From: Bactericera cockerelli
Lineage: Eukaryota; Arthropoda; Insecta; Hemiptera; Triozidae
Direction: 5' to 3'
NCBI GenBank assembly: GCA_024516035.1
Contig: CM044960.1
Coordinates: forward strand, 16,339,880 to 16,403,879
DNA: 64,000 nt
Part shown: positions 36,701 through 46,600 of the stretch, piece after piece
Position numbering within the stretch: position 1 is the stretch's first letter
Layout of the letters: the number at the start of each line of letters is the position of its first letter
The notes under the pieces: model-generated
The model's database searches: none
Told to the model about the DNA's origin: nothing
The model's input: only the letters and a program-made list of their open reading frames with translations
Position numbers and translations under genes: made by a program

Positions 36701-39700
36701 ATAGAAGTATGTATACTAGTACGCCTATCACTAGTTGGTGCTATTGTTGTTGTTGTAGGTTTGTTAGTAGATATTTGGGGTGAGAAATCTATAGTAGTGG
36801 GATTTAAAGTAAGTTGACTAAAATGGGTTACAGTATTAGATTTGATAGAGAGGGTGGAAGAGATATCATCAGATGCTGATTCGTCATGGGCTAATGAAAA
36901 TTATTATGATGAGTAGGTAGAGAGAGGGGGTAGGTGGATAGATGGGTAGAATGATTGTTAGGTAGAGAGTGGGGGTAGGTAGACTGAGGGGCAGAAAGAT
37001 TATTAGGCAGAGAGGGGTAATTTCCCCAGTACTGAGGTGCAGATGGTGTACCGGAAGGTAGTGAGTAGTGAGGGTTGTGATGAGGTATTGAGGGGTTAGG
37101 GTTTTGATGAGGTAGTGAAGAGTGAGGGTTTTGATGAGGCAGTGAGGGCTGAGTGTTATGATGGTGTAGTGGGGGTTGACTGTTATGATGAGGTAGTGAG
37201 GGTTGAGTGTTATGATGTGGTAGTGAGGGATGAGGGTTGTGATGGGGTGCGGGTGCGGGTGGGCTAGGCAGTGAGGGATGAGGGTTGTGATGAGGTAGTG
37301 AGGGATGAGGGTTGTGATGGGGTGCGGGTGCGGGTGGGCTAGGTAGTAAGGGATGAGGGTTGTGATGAGGTAGTGAGGGGTGAGGGTGCTGTTGCCATGG
37401 AGGATGGTTAAACTGCAATGTTATGGGTTGATTTTCTGGGAAACAATTAGTATTATTATACCTGTAGTTTGATATTATAGGTGCAAGTGGAAGTGTGTTA
37501 TTGCGTTCCTGCTGAATTGTATAACATTGTAAAGGTTGAGTTGGTGGTACTTGGTGTTGATGATTATTCAGTTGTGATGTGTTGCCTTCATGATGTAGGA
37601 TAGTTGTTGGTTTGTTATTGACCTGTATGGTTTGGGATCCCTTTGTAATTGTTGGAATGTAATCGGGTGTATCTATTATTTTATTAGTTTTATGTGATTC
37701 TTTATTGTTGGAAGAAAGAGATGTGATTGTAGTTTTGCTTTTTAACCATTGTGTGTTTCTCTTCTTTTTATTGGTATCGTTTGGTAAATTTTGTTTTTTA
37801 GCATTTTTCACCAAGAATACATTATTTTTTGTACTATTTTCTGTGCTTTTTGTTTTGTTTGTAATTACATCAATTATTTTGGAACTTAACCATTGCTTTC
37901 CTTTCCTACCAATGTGAACACCATCTTGTGCCAGATGTTGTGGTTTGAGAAAGCTATGGGTATTTATAATGTGTATATTTTGATGATTAGAGCAGTGATG
38001 TTTTATTTTTGTGTTTAAATTAATGATATTTTTGTTAGTAATATAATCCTGGGGTGGGATGGAGATTCTGCCACTGGTCGCTGCTTCACATCAAAGCAGC
38101 TACTCATTTTTCCTCACGAGGTATGAGTGGACCCCGAACATCCAAGTACAGAGCAGAAAAAATCCTACTCCGCTGGGAATCAAACCCAGGTCACCAGGTT
38201 ATACAACTTATCTATCTATTCATTCAGGTAGTCTTAGGGCGAAATTAATAGACAAATTTTATAACTCAAGTCATTGCTAAGCGTCGGTTTTCTCTATTTT
38301 ACACAGTACGCAATCCATGACTTAGCGCCACAGAGGTATTATAAAAACGTCTTTTAATTCCGCCCTTAAATGATCTATGACAATAGGCAAATAATACACG
38401 ACGCACATTACTATTAGTACCCATACTATTCCATCATTTATTTATCTTCCTCAGCGTGAAGAGGAGTGTCGCCTCGAACCAGGTGTTCACGGGTGACTTC
38501 CACATGGAGTTCTGTGATAACGTGAAGCAGCTGCTACAGGCCTACTTCCGGGACTTTTACCTGGAGCGGCTGGATAAGCCATGGCAAGCCTTCACCGGTA
38601 GCTGGACCCGGGGCATCCTCGCCAGGTACTTTGGTGAGTTTCATCGCCGCGTTGGAGGCAAATCATAGATGTTTCCTAACACTTTGAGCCCCAGAGCTGG
38701 GATCGGCGAGTGTGAACGAGGGACCACAAAATTCAGTACCCAACACTCATACATTGTTCCAAAGGACCACTAGAACCTATTCCCTATGAGAAACACATAG
38801 AAACGAATACCATAGAGAGTGCTCATGTCTTCAAAGTAAAGGAAGGTCGTGAATACCATATAGAGCACTCATGTGTACATTCAAATTTCGGGTGAGGGTC
38901 ATATATGGTACTCATGTCTTTTGTGAAATGTCAGCTGAGAGTCATATATGGTATTCATGGGCTCAAAGTGCTAAAGTAGTGATTTCACTTAGAAAGCAAC
39001 ATTACCGGATAGCAATTTCAGTGTTTTCATTTTACTTAAATATCTTATACCTATTTGTTGTAAACTTGGCATATCATAGATGTTTTCTAAAGTAGTGATT
39101 TCACTTAGAAAGCAACATTACCGGATAGAAATTTTATTATTTTCATTTTAGTTAAATATCTTATACCTATTTGTTGTAAACTTATTTTATAATTTGGCCC
39201 TTAGAGATTTTTTTTAAATTAGTCTCTATCGTCACAGGTCTCAGGTCTGATTCCTGGCAGGATTATTCAAGTAGTCGAAGAAAAATACTACATCCATGTT
39301 ATTCTGGAAATAAAGAATGACTCTGGTAGCTATAATATGTCCAAACTCACCTAGGCTATTGAAAGATAAGGGGTGGAAATCCCACAACTACTGCCCGTAG
39401 TCCAGAGACCCCGAGTTCAATCTCCGGTTGGAGCAGACTTTCGAAGAAAATTCTGTTCCTTCCGAACAAGTGAGGCTGGCATTTCCGGCCCTACCCAGGC
39501 TGGGTGAGGTTAATGTGGGTAGCTCGCACGATTCCCAGCGAATAGAGGGTAAAACCCCCGTCCTGTCTACCTCAAGTTAGGACGTTAAAATCAAATAGAA
39601 TCAGTGGACATGAAAGGAGCCTAGACATTGGATCTGGCCGTCCATATAATCCTCTCACCACCATGATTTAGATATCAATACCTATCTCACGGACACGGAA

Positions 39701-41585
39701 TTATTATTATTATATTTCCGTAATTCTTCTAAAAAACTGACCCGTGTTCTTCTTCTTCCTCAGGTATCAACGTGACGTACGTGACGGGTGACCACAGCTA
39801 CGTCCTGATCCGGGTGGCTCGCCACCGCACCATGGCCAAGATAGGAGACGACCAGACGGATCTGACCCCGGACCAGATCACCCTGCACGATGTGGTAGCC
39901 AAGCAGGCCAATCTGGTGGACCCGGGGGACACCTCCAGTGTCATTGAGTTTGTCAAGAGCTTCGGGTCCCACTATATCTCTAGTTATGTTACGGGGAACT
40001 CTCTGTACCAGGTGCGAATGAATTGCTCAACAATGCATTGCTCCATGAATCGGCGAGAGACATGGAGTTCCATCACGCTAACAGTTTTTTCTTTTTTTTT
40101 TTCTTTTCTTTTTTTTTAAGTGGGGTTTAACGTCGCTTTCAACTGCCATGGTCATATCACGACGGGGGTTTTACCCTCCATTCGCAGGAAACTCACAAAC
40201 CTGCTACTCACATTGACCTCACCCAGCCTGAGTGGGGCCGGGAAAAGCCAGCGTCACGAGAATTAGAATTTGAATGGTCACCCATCCAAGTCTTAACCTC
40301 GCTGGATGTCGCTTAACTTCGGTGTTCTGAAGGGAACCGGTGTATTCAACATGCCATCGACGCTGGCAGTTTTTTCTTTATATTATGATAGTTCATGTCC
40401 CGATACTGAAACAGAAGTTCCTGTCCCATTACTGAAACTTAAGTTCCCGTCCCATTTCTGAAATATAAGTTCCCGTCTCTTTACTGAAACATAAGTTCCT
40501 GTCCCATTACTGAAATATAAGTTCCCGTCCCATTACTGAAATATAAGTTCCCGTCCCTTTACTGAAATATAAGTTCCCGTCCCTGTACTGAAACATAAGT
40601 TCCTGTCCCATTACTGAAATATAAGTTCCCGTCTCTTTACTGAAACATAAGTTCCCGTCCCTTTACTGAAATATAAGTTCCCGTCCCATTACTGAAATAT
40701 AAGTTCCCGTCCTTGTACTGAAATATAAGTTCCCGTCCGTTTACTGAAACATAAGTTCCTGTCCCATTACTGAAATATAAGTTCTCGTCCCATTACTGAA
40801 ATATAAGTTCCCGTCCCTTTACTGAAATATAAGTTCTCGTCCCTTTACTGAAATATAAGTTCCCATCGGATCACTGCTGTTAAGCGACGTCAATCATGGC
40901 TGGCGAATAGATTAGTACCTATACGTATACGCCATTTGCCTATATTTTTCTTTTTCAAGTTTTGTTACTTATTATTTGAACTTTCTGCAGTCTGATAAAG
41001 AATATGGACACCTCAGATTTCAGTTTACACTTTCCTTTTAAGTTTCAGTGTGTACGGTGATTTTTAAAATAACTCAATGCTATTAAAGTGTATCACAGTT
41101 CACACACACACAGTTTATTATTTCATCAACTATTTTCAGTTCATTCAAAACACTGACTCATTCTTATCTCTCCTTTTCCACTCCAGGTGTTTGTATACTC
41201 GCCCCCCATCTACAAAAAGATCAAAGAGCGACTGAAACAGAAAGGCGTTTCGGAGATTTCCAACACAGAGCTGACCTCCTACTTCTCGCCCTGGTACGCG
41301 GAGCACCTGGGCACCATCCAGAGTGCCAGCGGAAACGATACCCTGCGGGTGTGGGGCGAGGAGCACCTGAAGGTGAACTTCTACTTCTTCAACTTCCTCA
41401 GTCTGCTGAAGCTGCACGGGAACATCGACTTGCTGAAGCAGCTGAACGCGCTGCTGCAGGAGGAAGCGCTGCTCAAGCTGAACCTCAAGACTCTCGCCCC
41501 AGTCTTCACCAATGAGAGCAAGCGCAACTGGTTCTACGAGGTCATAGACAACCAAATCAAACTCTGGGAGGTCAATATGAGGTAG
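31679..41585 (+). CDS. tsl: torso-like (tsl), secreted MACPF-domain protein, complete
   Basis: Four coding exons (31679-31914, 38455-38633, 39764-40011, 41187-41585) join in frame through canonical GT/AG sites. They give 1062 coding bases, or 353 residues plus stop; from memory that is also the length of Drosophila Torso-like. The protein opens with a hydrophobic signal peptide (about residues 1-27), has several N-glycosylation sequons (for example NDS, NIS, NVT, NES), and carries the MACPF signature FGSHY at about residues 205-209, followed by YVTGNSLYQ. Known for the family: Torso-like is secreted around the oocyte poles and is needed for local activation of the Torso receptor kinase in terminal patterning, with further roles in growth and moulting timing. 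The start is the first ATG before the signal peptide. An acceptor at 31666-31667 suggests an upstream non-coding exon that I did not locate. Introns hold a LINE, SINEs, a MITE and a minisatellite. Confidence 0.93.
31936..32014. repeat. diverged minisatellite related to 54.3 kb, tsl intron 1
   Basis: AGTCTGGCTGGGGGACGTTA, then AACAGGGAGAAGACCAG and GACTATAAACAGAGAACAGA, about two units of the same 38-base family. Confidence 0.65.
33640..33790. repeat. (TG)n microsatellite in LINE 3' UTR
   Basis: Long interrupted TG/CG run on plus within the 3' UTR of the tsl-intron LINE. Confidence 0.9.
33866..36880 (-). pseudogene. LINE ORF2: AP endonuclease and reverse transcriptase, one frameshift
   Basis: Two abutting frames make one ORF2. 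The upstream frame (36696-35305; open back to about 36880, where it meets the ORF1 stop) has the AP-endonuclease motifs [22 protein letters not shown] and YSDHKAQV. The downstream frame (35314-33866) has the RT motifs [47 protein letters not shown] and catalytic FADD, then a C-terminal region ending [11 protein letters not shown]. The break falls in a run of six T at about 35309-35314, consistent with loss of one base. Everything else looks intact, so inactivation is recent or could be a sequencing error in the homopolymer. Confidence 0.88.
36891..38047 (-). CDS. LINE ORF1: SGNH-esterase-like C-terminus plus His/Pro repeat domain (5'-truncated)
   Basis: The frame is open without a stop from the element's 5' edge. 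The upstream part lacks an ATG but reads through [16 protein letters not shown], then [20 protein letters not shown] and KGKQWL. The D-G-V-H-I-G-x-K-G-K-x-W-L pattern resembles the C-terminal Asp/His block of SGNH-type esterases found in ORF1 of CR1-like LINEs (family knowledge; assignment by eye). A lysine- and asparagine-rich linker follows, then from about 37400 to 37040 a low-complexity array of [14 protein letters not shown] units. It ends LPTHHNNFH and TAG at 36891. The catalytic serine block would lie in the missing 5' part. Confidence 0.7.
38050..38230 (-). repeat. tRNA-like SINE adjacent to the LINE 5' end
   Basis: On the minus strand it carries box B-like GGGTTTGATTCCCAGC. The remainder (GAGTAGGATTTTTTCTGC and beyond) is unique in the window. 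It abuts the 5' boundary of the tsl-intron LINE. Confidence 0.5.
38234..38369. mobile_element. MITE with TTAGGGCGGAATTAA ends, copy in tsl intron 1
   Basis: About 136 bases from TTAGGGCGAAATTAATAGAC to TCTTTTAATTCCGCCCTTAA. The internal TACACAGTACGCAATCCATG is nearly identical to the copy at 51743. It lies about 85 bases upstream of tsl exon 2. Confidence 0.78.
38455..38633 (+). CDS. tsl: tsl coding exon 2
   Basis: The acceptor CTTCCTCAG precedes CGTGAAG, and the first base completes a serine codon begun in exon 1. It encodes residues 79-138, including [20 protein letters not shown], and ends TACTTTG before GTGAGT (phase 1). Confidence 0.92.
38971..39187. repeat. tandem duplication, ~116-bp unit, tsl intron 2
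   Basis: CTAAAGTAGTGATTTCACTT starts at 38971 and again at 39087. The two units stay nearly identical through CTTATACCTATTTGTTGTAA. Confidence 0.88.
39370..39712 (+). repeat. tRNA-type SINE ending ~50 bases before tsl exon 3
   Basis: tRNA-like head with B-box-like GAGTTCAATCTCCGG, then the shared central domain and the same tail as the 849 copy, ending (ATT)n. It sits immediately upstream of the polypyrimidine tract of tsl exon 3. Confidence 0.85.
39764..40011 (+). CDS. tsl: tsl coding exon 3 (MACPF signature)
   Basis: The acceptor CTTCCTCAG precedes GTATCAACG; the codon split from exon 2 becomes glycine. It encodes residues 139-221 and contains the MACPF signature FGSHY. It ends CTGTACCAG before GTGCGA (phase 0). 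A tRNA-headed SINE ends only about 50 bases upstream of this exon. Confidence 0.93.
40090..40367 (-). repeat. 5S rRNA-derived SINE, full-length copy in tsl intron 3
   Basis: Reverse-complement copy, identical by eye over about 250 bases to the 7810 copy, with its poly(A) tail as T-rich sequence at 40090-40117. The duplication AGTTTTTTCTTT flanks both sides. It is antisense to tsl. Confidence 0.93.
40385..40865. repeat. minisatellite, 26-bp unit, about 18 copies, tsl intron 3
   Basis: Unit ACTGAAATATAAGTTCCCGT plus CCCWTT. I count 18 AAGTT cores. Variants ACATAAGTTCCTGTCCCATT recur at units 4, 8 and 14, hinting at higher-order units. It lies directly downstream of the 5S SINE at 40090-40367. 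Confidence 0.9.
41187..41585 (+). CDS. tsl: tsl coding exon 4 (C-terminus)
   Basis: The acceptor CCACTCCAG precedes GTGTTTGTATAC, continuing in phase 0. It encodes residues 222-353, starting [16 protein letters not shown] and ending IKLWEVNMR, then TAG. The exon is clearly more GC-rich than the surrounding introns. Confidence 0.92.
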   Translation: MFVYSPPIYKKIKERLKQKGVSEISNTELTSYFSPWYAEHLGTIQSASGNDTLRVWGEEHLKVNFYFFNFLSLLKLHGNIDLLKQLNALLQEEALLKLNLKTLAPVFTNESKRNWFYEVIDNQIKLWEVNMR

Positions 41586-42275
41586 CAGAGAGGAACAAGG
41601 TGACATAGGAGCTATCTGCCATATGTATGACTGGGCCATATTTAATTTTGGTTAACTCTCAGATTATAATTCAAAAAGATCTTGTAGTTTGAGCGAAGAG
41701 CTTTGGCCACATTTATCCATTGACTCAACCTCAAGATAATGTTGCCCAAAGTACCCAAGTAGTGGGAACGTGTGATGATACAGGATAATATTTGCTTTCA
41801 AGTTAACCTGAACACAATCTTAACCTATGAACTCGTAAATTTAACGTGACTCCAGGTTTCTTTAGTTTGACCGGAAGTATTTGTATGCTGATTGCTGACA
41901 GGATGAAGCCAGTAAACCTTGTAAACCATTTTTGTATTTATAAAAGAAAGCAGGTGGACCTAAATGTCGGATTTTCTTTAATGGAATATTGTAACTAATG
42001 AATTTCATGTATTGTGTATAAAATCCAGAAGAAATTTACATAAAGTGTCGAAACGGATGATTCTGATCCATCTTTTTGCTAAAGAATAATTATGTATTTT
42101 GGATTCTCAATATGTAGAATTGTAGATACACCATTCTAAGCAATGGTTCGGTTTCTGATAAATTTTCCAACTAACTTTAAGTAAAACCAATTTGTTTAAA
42201 ACAATGAATCCAATAACCTTTGTGTTTTTCGTTTTATTTATATTTTATTTCGCCCTTCTATGAAGGAAGGTACTA

Positions 42276-42281
42276 AATAAA
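42276..42281 (+). terminator. candidate tsl polyadenylation signal
   Basis: AATAAA lies about 690 bases after the tsl stop codon, in a non-repetitive AT-rich stretch. It is the first canonical hexamer I see downstream. Transcript data would be needed to confirm its use. Confidence 0.4.
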
Positions 42282-42409
42282 AGTTGTACCTACGTATAAT
42301 TATCTAGAATCAATAACATATTTTCATGCTTCCACTTCAAATCACACGATGGTAATCAATGTCAAATTCTCAAAGCTTGATTATTTTATCAGGCTAGACT
42401 ACCTGTTAT

Positions 42410-42575
42410 TTTAATCTCCATTCACCAGAAACTCTCAAATTAGCTATCCACATTAACCTCACCAACCCTTGGTTAGACCGGGAAGAGCCATGCATCACGA
42501 GACTTTGAACAAAATCTTAATCTCGCTGGACGTTGCTTCACTTCTTCGATCTTACGAGGAACGGTGTATTTATTC
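42410..42575 (-). repeat. 5S-type SINE, degraded
   Basis: Minus-strand remnant with recognisable central domain (CCACATTAACCTCACC as read on plus) and 5S body (TCGCTGGACGTTGCTTCACT). Located downstream of the tsl polyadenylation candidate. Confidence 0.65.
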
Positions 42576-43446
42576 ATCAGATCATTGAGACTCAAGAGAT
42601 TTGTTTATTGTAGTTTTCATGGAGTTTGAGAGGTAAGAAATATTTTTATAATAATTATAAATAATTAATCAGATTATTATTAAAGAAAATTCAGCAGGAC
42701 ATGGGGTATGTATTCTTGAAAAATATTTTTAATTAGACGGAAGTATTTTTTCTTGGAAAAGTTTAACACTTGAAAGTTGTTCCTACTTGTTGAAGTTGTT
42801 GCTCTCAATAGTCATTATTTATATTTTGTAAAGTAAAACCTACCTACCTGCTGTAGAAAGCTACTAATGAGCATGGAATCAACACGCCCATGAATCCCAT
42901 GATAATGAAAATGATCACACATTTCTAAAATCAGTCAGTATAAACAGAAAAGTGAGAACTTGTACTAGATGTACATGAATTAATGCATAATTATTATGAT
43001 TAGCATGGTAAAAATCTCAAACTTTTTAGATACTGAAAGAGCGACTCTAATAAAATACCAATTTAGTCCCATTTATGTGGCAGCACCACCAAAATATTTT
43101 ACCACCGGCCGCGCCTGCACAGCAGACGTTTTTTCAAGAGCTACCTGGTGTGAAACTATAATGTTACACGTATAATCCTTTTTATATGATGATAAGATTC
43201 TCATGGCACTGTAGTTTCATACGGTATACTTGGTTAAAATATTTGTCTGTAACATTGCTGTTCACATCCCTAAAAAAACTTTGTCACTGGGTGAGAGTAT
43301 TCATGAAATGGTCCGGCAGTTAAAGTGTTAGTAGGTGATTTTCAAGAAAAGAATTTTATTTATGAATTCATATTTAGAAAACAAACAAAAGGTGCTCAAA
43401 AGCCAAACAGAAAAATTATCAGCAAGCTGTATCAGCAAATCTGTAT

Positions 43447-43628
43447 TGATATGTTTGTTATTTTACTCTAATACAACTTAATAGGTATAGAAATGAAATA
43501 GTAAAGACACCATTTTATTTACAAGAACAGTAATAGGAAAAACGTTTATTTCGGAAGTCAAATCTAGAATGACAGGACTTGGGGAAAAGTTCCCAGCAGA
43601 TCAAATATTGTTCAGCCAGTATACATCA
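43447..43628 (-). repeat. 3' LTR of the Ty3/gypsy element
   Basis: 182 bases, starting TG and ending CA in either orientation. It carries a 13-base insertion (around 43496-43508) absent from the other LTR. On the minus strand it begins with the gag-pol stop codon. Confidence 0.93.
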
Positions 43629-46600
43629 GTCTTCCCCCCTATAATGTGTGGACCGCATCTGGTCCACATGTCGCCGCCAGACCCTCCCATCATCCAGCAA
43701 CACCCAGTAGTGGACAGATCCCTCCTTTCTTTGAACACTACCAAATTTCCACTTGGAATCTCTAGTGTAGTTCCTTACTTGAACTCGATCGTTAACTTGA
43801 AAACTTCTCGAGACAGTGTAAGTTCTACTCTCAGGAACAAGAGATACTCTTGGCTTCATGATAACATCCAGTCTTGTCCTCACATCTCTTCCAAGCATGA
43901 GCACGTAGGGACTCATCCCCTCTGCGTTTGGAATTTTTCTTAACTGCATAAGAAGTCGGGCTAATTTTAGGTGGACATCTCCCGGCTCATCCGACATACA
44001 ATGAAGATAATTTTTCACAGTCTGCACCGACCTCTCAGCTTGCCCATTGGATGAAGGATGAAACACAGCGGAAAACTTATGAACCACACCATTGCTCTCT
44101 AGAAAGTTTTTAAACAAATAGGAAGTAAATTGAGGTCCATTATCCGACACTAGTACCGGACAGATACCAAAATTTGTAAAAAGCCGTCGCAGCTCCCTGA
44201 TGCAAAAGTCCGTAGTGGTTGACTTCGTAGGAATTACTTCAACCCATTTGGTAAAGGAGTCAACCACTATGAAATAGAACAAACCATTAACTGGACCAGC
44301 AAAATCGATGTGTACTCGCTGCCATGGCTCCTTTGCGGGCTCCCAAGGGTGACACTGAACTTTGGGTGGGTTATTTAGTTTTTCACAGCAATGTTTACAT
44401 TTCCTCACGGATTCTTCTATATCTCTATCTATATTTTTCCAATAGCAATAACACCTTGCCAGCGCTTTCATTCTTACCATACCCAAGTGTCCAGTGTGAA
44501 GCTCTTGTAATACACTAGTTCGCAAGGGAGCTGGTATCATCACACGGGTACCTTTTAGTAGACATCCGTCTTGCAATGTAATTTCGGTATTTTCGTAGCC
44601 CAGCGACTTCAAACACTTGCCTGTCTCCACCTCCAGTGCATCCAAAATCATTTTCAAATCAGGATCTAGTTGTGTTTCCTGTTGAATGGTTTGATATGAA
44701 ATGCTATTCAATGTTTTTATTTGATTAGCTTGGAACTTGTAGGTCTGATCTGTAATATTAGGATCGGTATTTTCAGTAGGAAATCGGGAAAGAAAATCTG
44801 CATTACAGTGCTCACTGGTTCTTTTATACTCAATGGTGTAATCGAATCCTGATAAGAACAGCGCATAGTGTAACATTCTAGTAGCCGACAGTGCAGGTAA
44901 CGTCTTCAAAGGATTAAATATTGTAGTCAACGGTTTATTATCTGTAATAAGGATAAATTTCCTACCGTACACATATTGAAAGAATCGTTTGATGCCCCAG
45001 TAAATCGCCGTCGCTTCTCTGTCTATCTGACTGTAGTTTCTCTCGCAGGCAGTAAGAGATCTGGACGCAAAGGCAATCGGCCTCTCAGAACCATCTGGGT
45101 ACCTATGCGATAGGCAAGCACCTAGACCGACAGGGCTAGCATCAGTGGCTAAGGTAATTGTAAGATCCGGGTTATAGTGAACCAACACATTTTCATTACA
45201 TATTTCTTCTTTTACCATTTCAAAACTTTTCTGACACCCGGTTGTCCACGTGAACTTCCTGCCTTTGCGAAGCAACTGATTTAATGGATTCAGTATGGTT
45301 GCTAAGTTTGAAATAAATTTATTATAATAGTTTGCCATTCCTAAAAATGTTCGGAGTTCAGAAACATTTTCTGGGCGCTTTGCGTTTTTAATGGCTAAAA
45401 CTTTGTCTTCCATTTTGTGCAAGCCATGTTCATCAATTTTATGTCCCAGGTAGTGAATACTTTTTTGGAAAAATTTACATTTGTCCCTGTTTAAAGTTAA
45501 ATTCTGGGATTGTATTAAGTCTAACACAGTATTCAATCTACTTAGAAGTTCATTGTATGATGCACCCTGTATGATGATGTCATCAAAAAAACATTGTACA
45601 CCGGATAGACCCTGTAATAATTTGTCCATATATTGTTGCCATAGTCCTGGGGCTACTTTTACTCCGAACATAAGTCGGTTTACCCTGTATACACCCTTGT
45701 GCGTACTTAAACTCTGAAGAATGGCACTCTCTTCGTTCATTTGGTAATGTAAGTAGGCTTTGCTCAGATCTAAAGTGCAGAAGAACTTACCCCCGTTCAT
45801 CTGAGAAAAAATATCGTCTATTCTAGGAATGGGATAGTTCACGTCCTGGATACATTTGTTAAGAGTTACCTTATAATCGGCACAGATCCTGATATCACCA
45901 TTGGGTTTGTCAATGGGTACAATAGGGGTACCCCACTCAGAGTGCTCGATCTTTGTCAAGATTCCATCTCTTTCCAGGCGGTCCAGTTCTTTCTCTATTT
46001 TCTCTCTCCTAGAATAAGGTATAGGGCGAGGTTTGAAGAAAATGGGCGTGGCCTCAGGTTTCAGTTTTAGTACACCTTTTTCATTTGGTATTGCACCTAT
46101 TTTATCTGTAAACACTTTTTCGTACTTTTTTAGAATTTCCTCAAGTTGTAAATTTTCTTCAGCTTTCAGTAATTTAATTTCAGCCCAGTCTAGATTAACC
46201 TCTCGTATCCAATCTCTACCAAAAATTGGGTCTACATCCTGACTGATGATGAATATTTTACCAACAAATGTCTGGGTTTTATATCGACATGTCACAAAGC
46301 TCACTCCCTTTGGTAGAATCGTCTCTCCTGTGTAAGTTTTCATTTGAACATTTGTTTTAAAAATCTTTTTATTAATATTTAAAGCCTTGAAGTCTGAGTA
46401 AGATATCGAGCTCAACGCTGCCCCCGTATCAACCTCCATACTAAAATGTCTGTTTTCAATGTCAATATTTACCATGAACTTGTCGGTCTTGACGGTGCGC
46501 AGTACGTTTACCTCGTAGTCTTCACTCGCTGTAGAATTCTCTTCATCTACCTGGTGAGCTTTTCTACTGCCGCTGCGGCTGCCTTGTGATCTGCCGCTGT

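Larger units (their letters stand above)
33491..38047 (-). mobile_element. CR1/L2-like non-LTR retrotransposon (LINE) in tsl intron 1
   Basis: About 4.55 kb on the minus strand, antisense to tsl. It contains ORF1 (5'-truncated, from about 38047 to 36891), ORF2 (36696 or slightly upstream to 33866), a 3' UTR with a long CA/TG run, and a 3' tail of short tandem repeats of ATTGA at 33491-33538 instead of poly(A). The repeat-unit tail, an esterase-like ORF1 and an AP-endonuclease plus RT ORF2 fit the CR1/L2 part of the Jockey superfamily. It is nearly intact, with a single frameshift in ORF2. I found no convincing target-site duplication. Confidence 0.88.

Noticed and set aside
40385..40865. CRISPR-like array
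   Set aside because: Units are contiguous 26-base tandem repeats with no distinct spacers, inside an intron of an animal gene.
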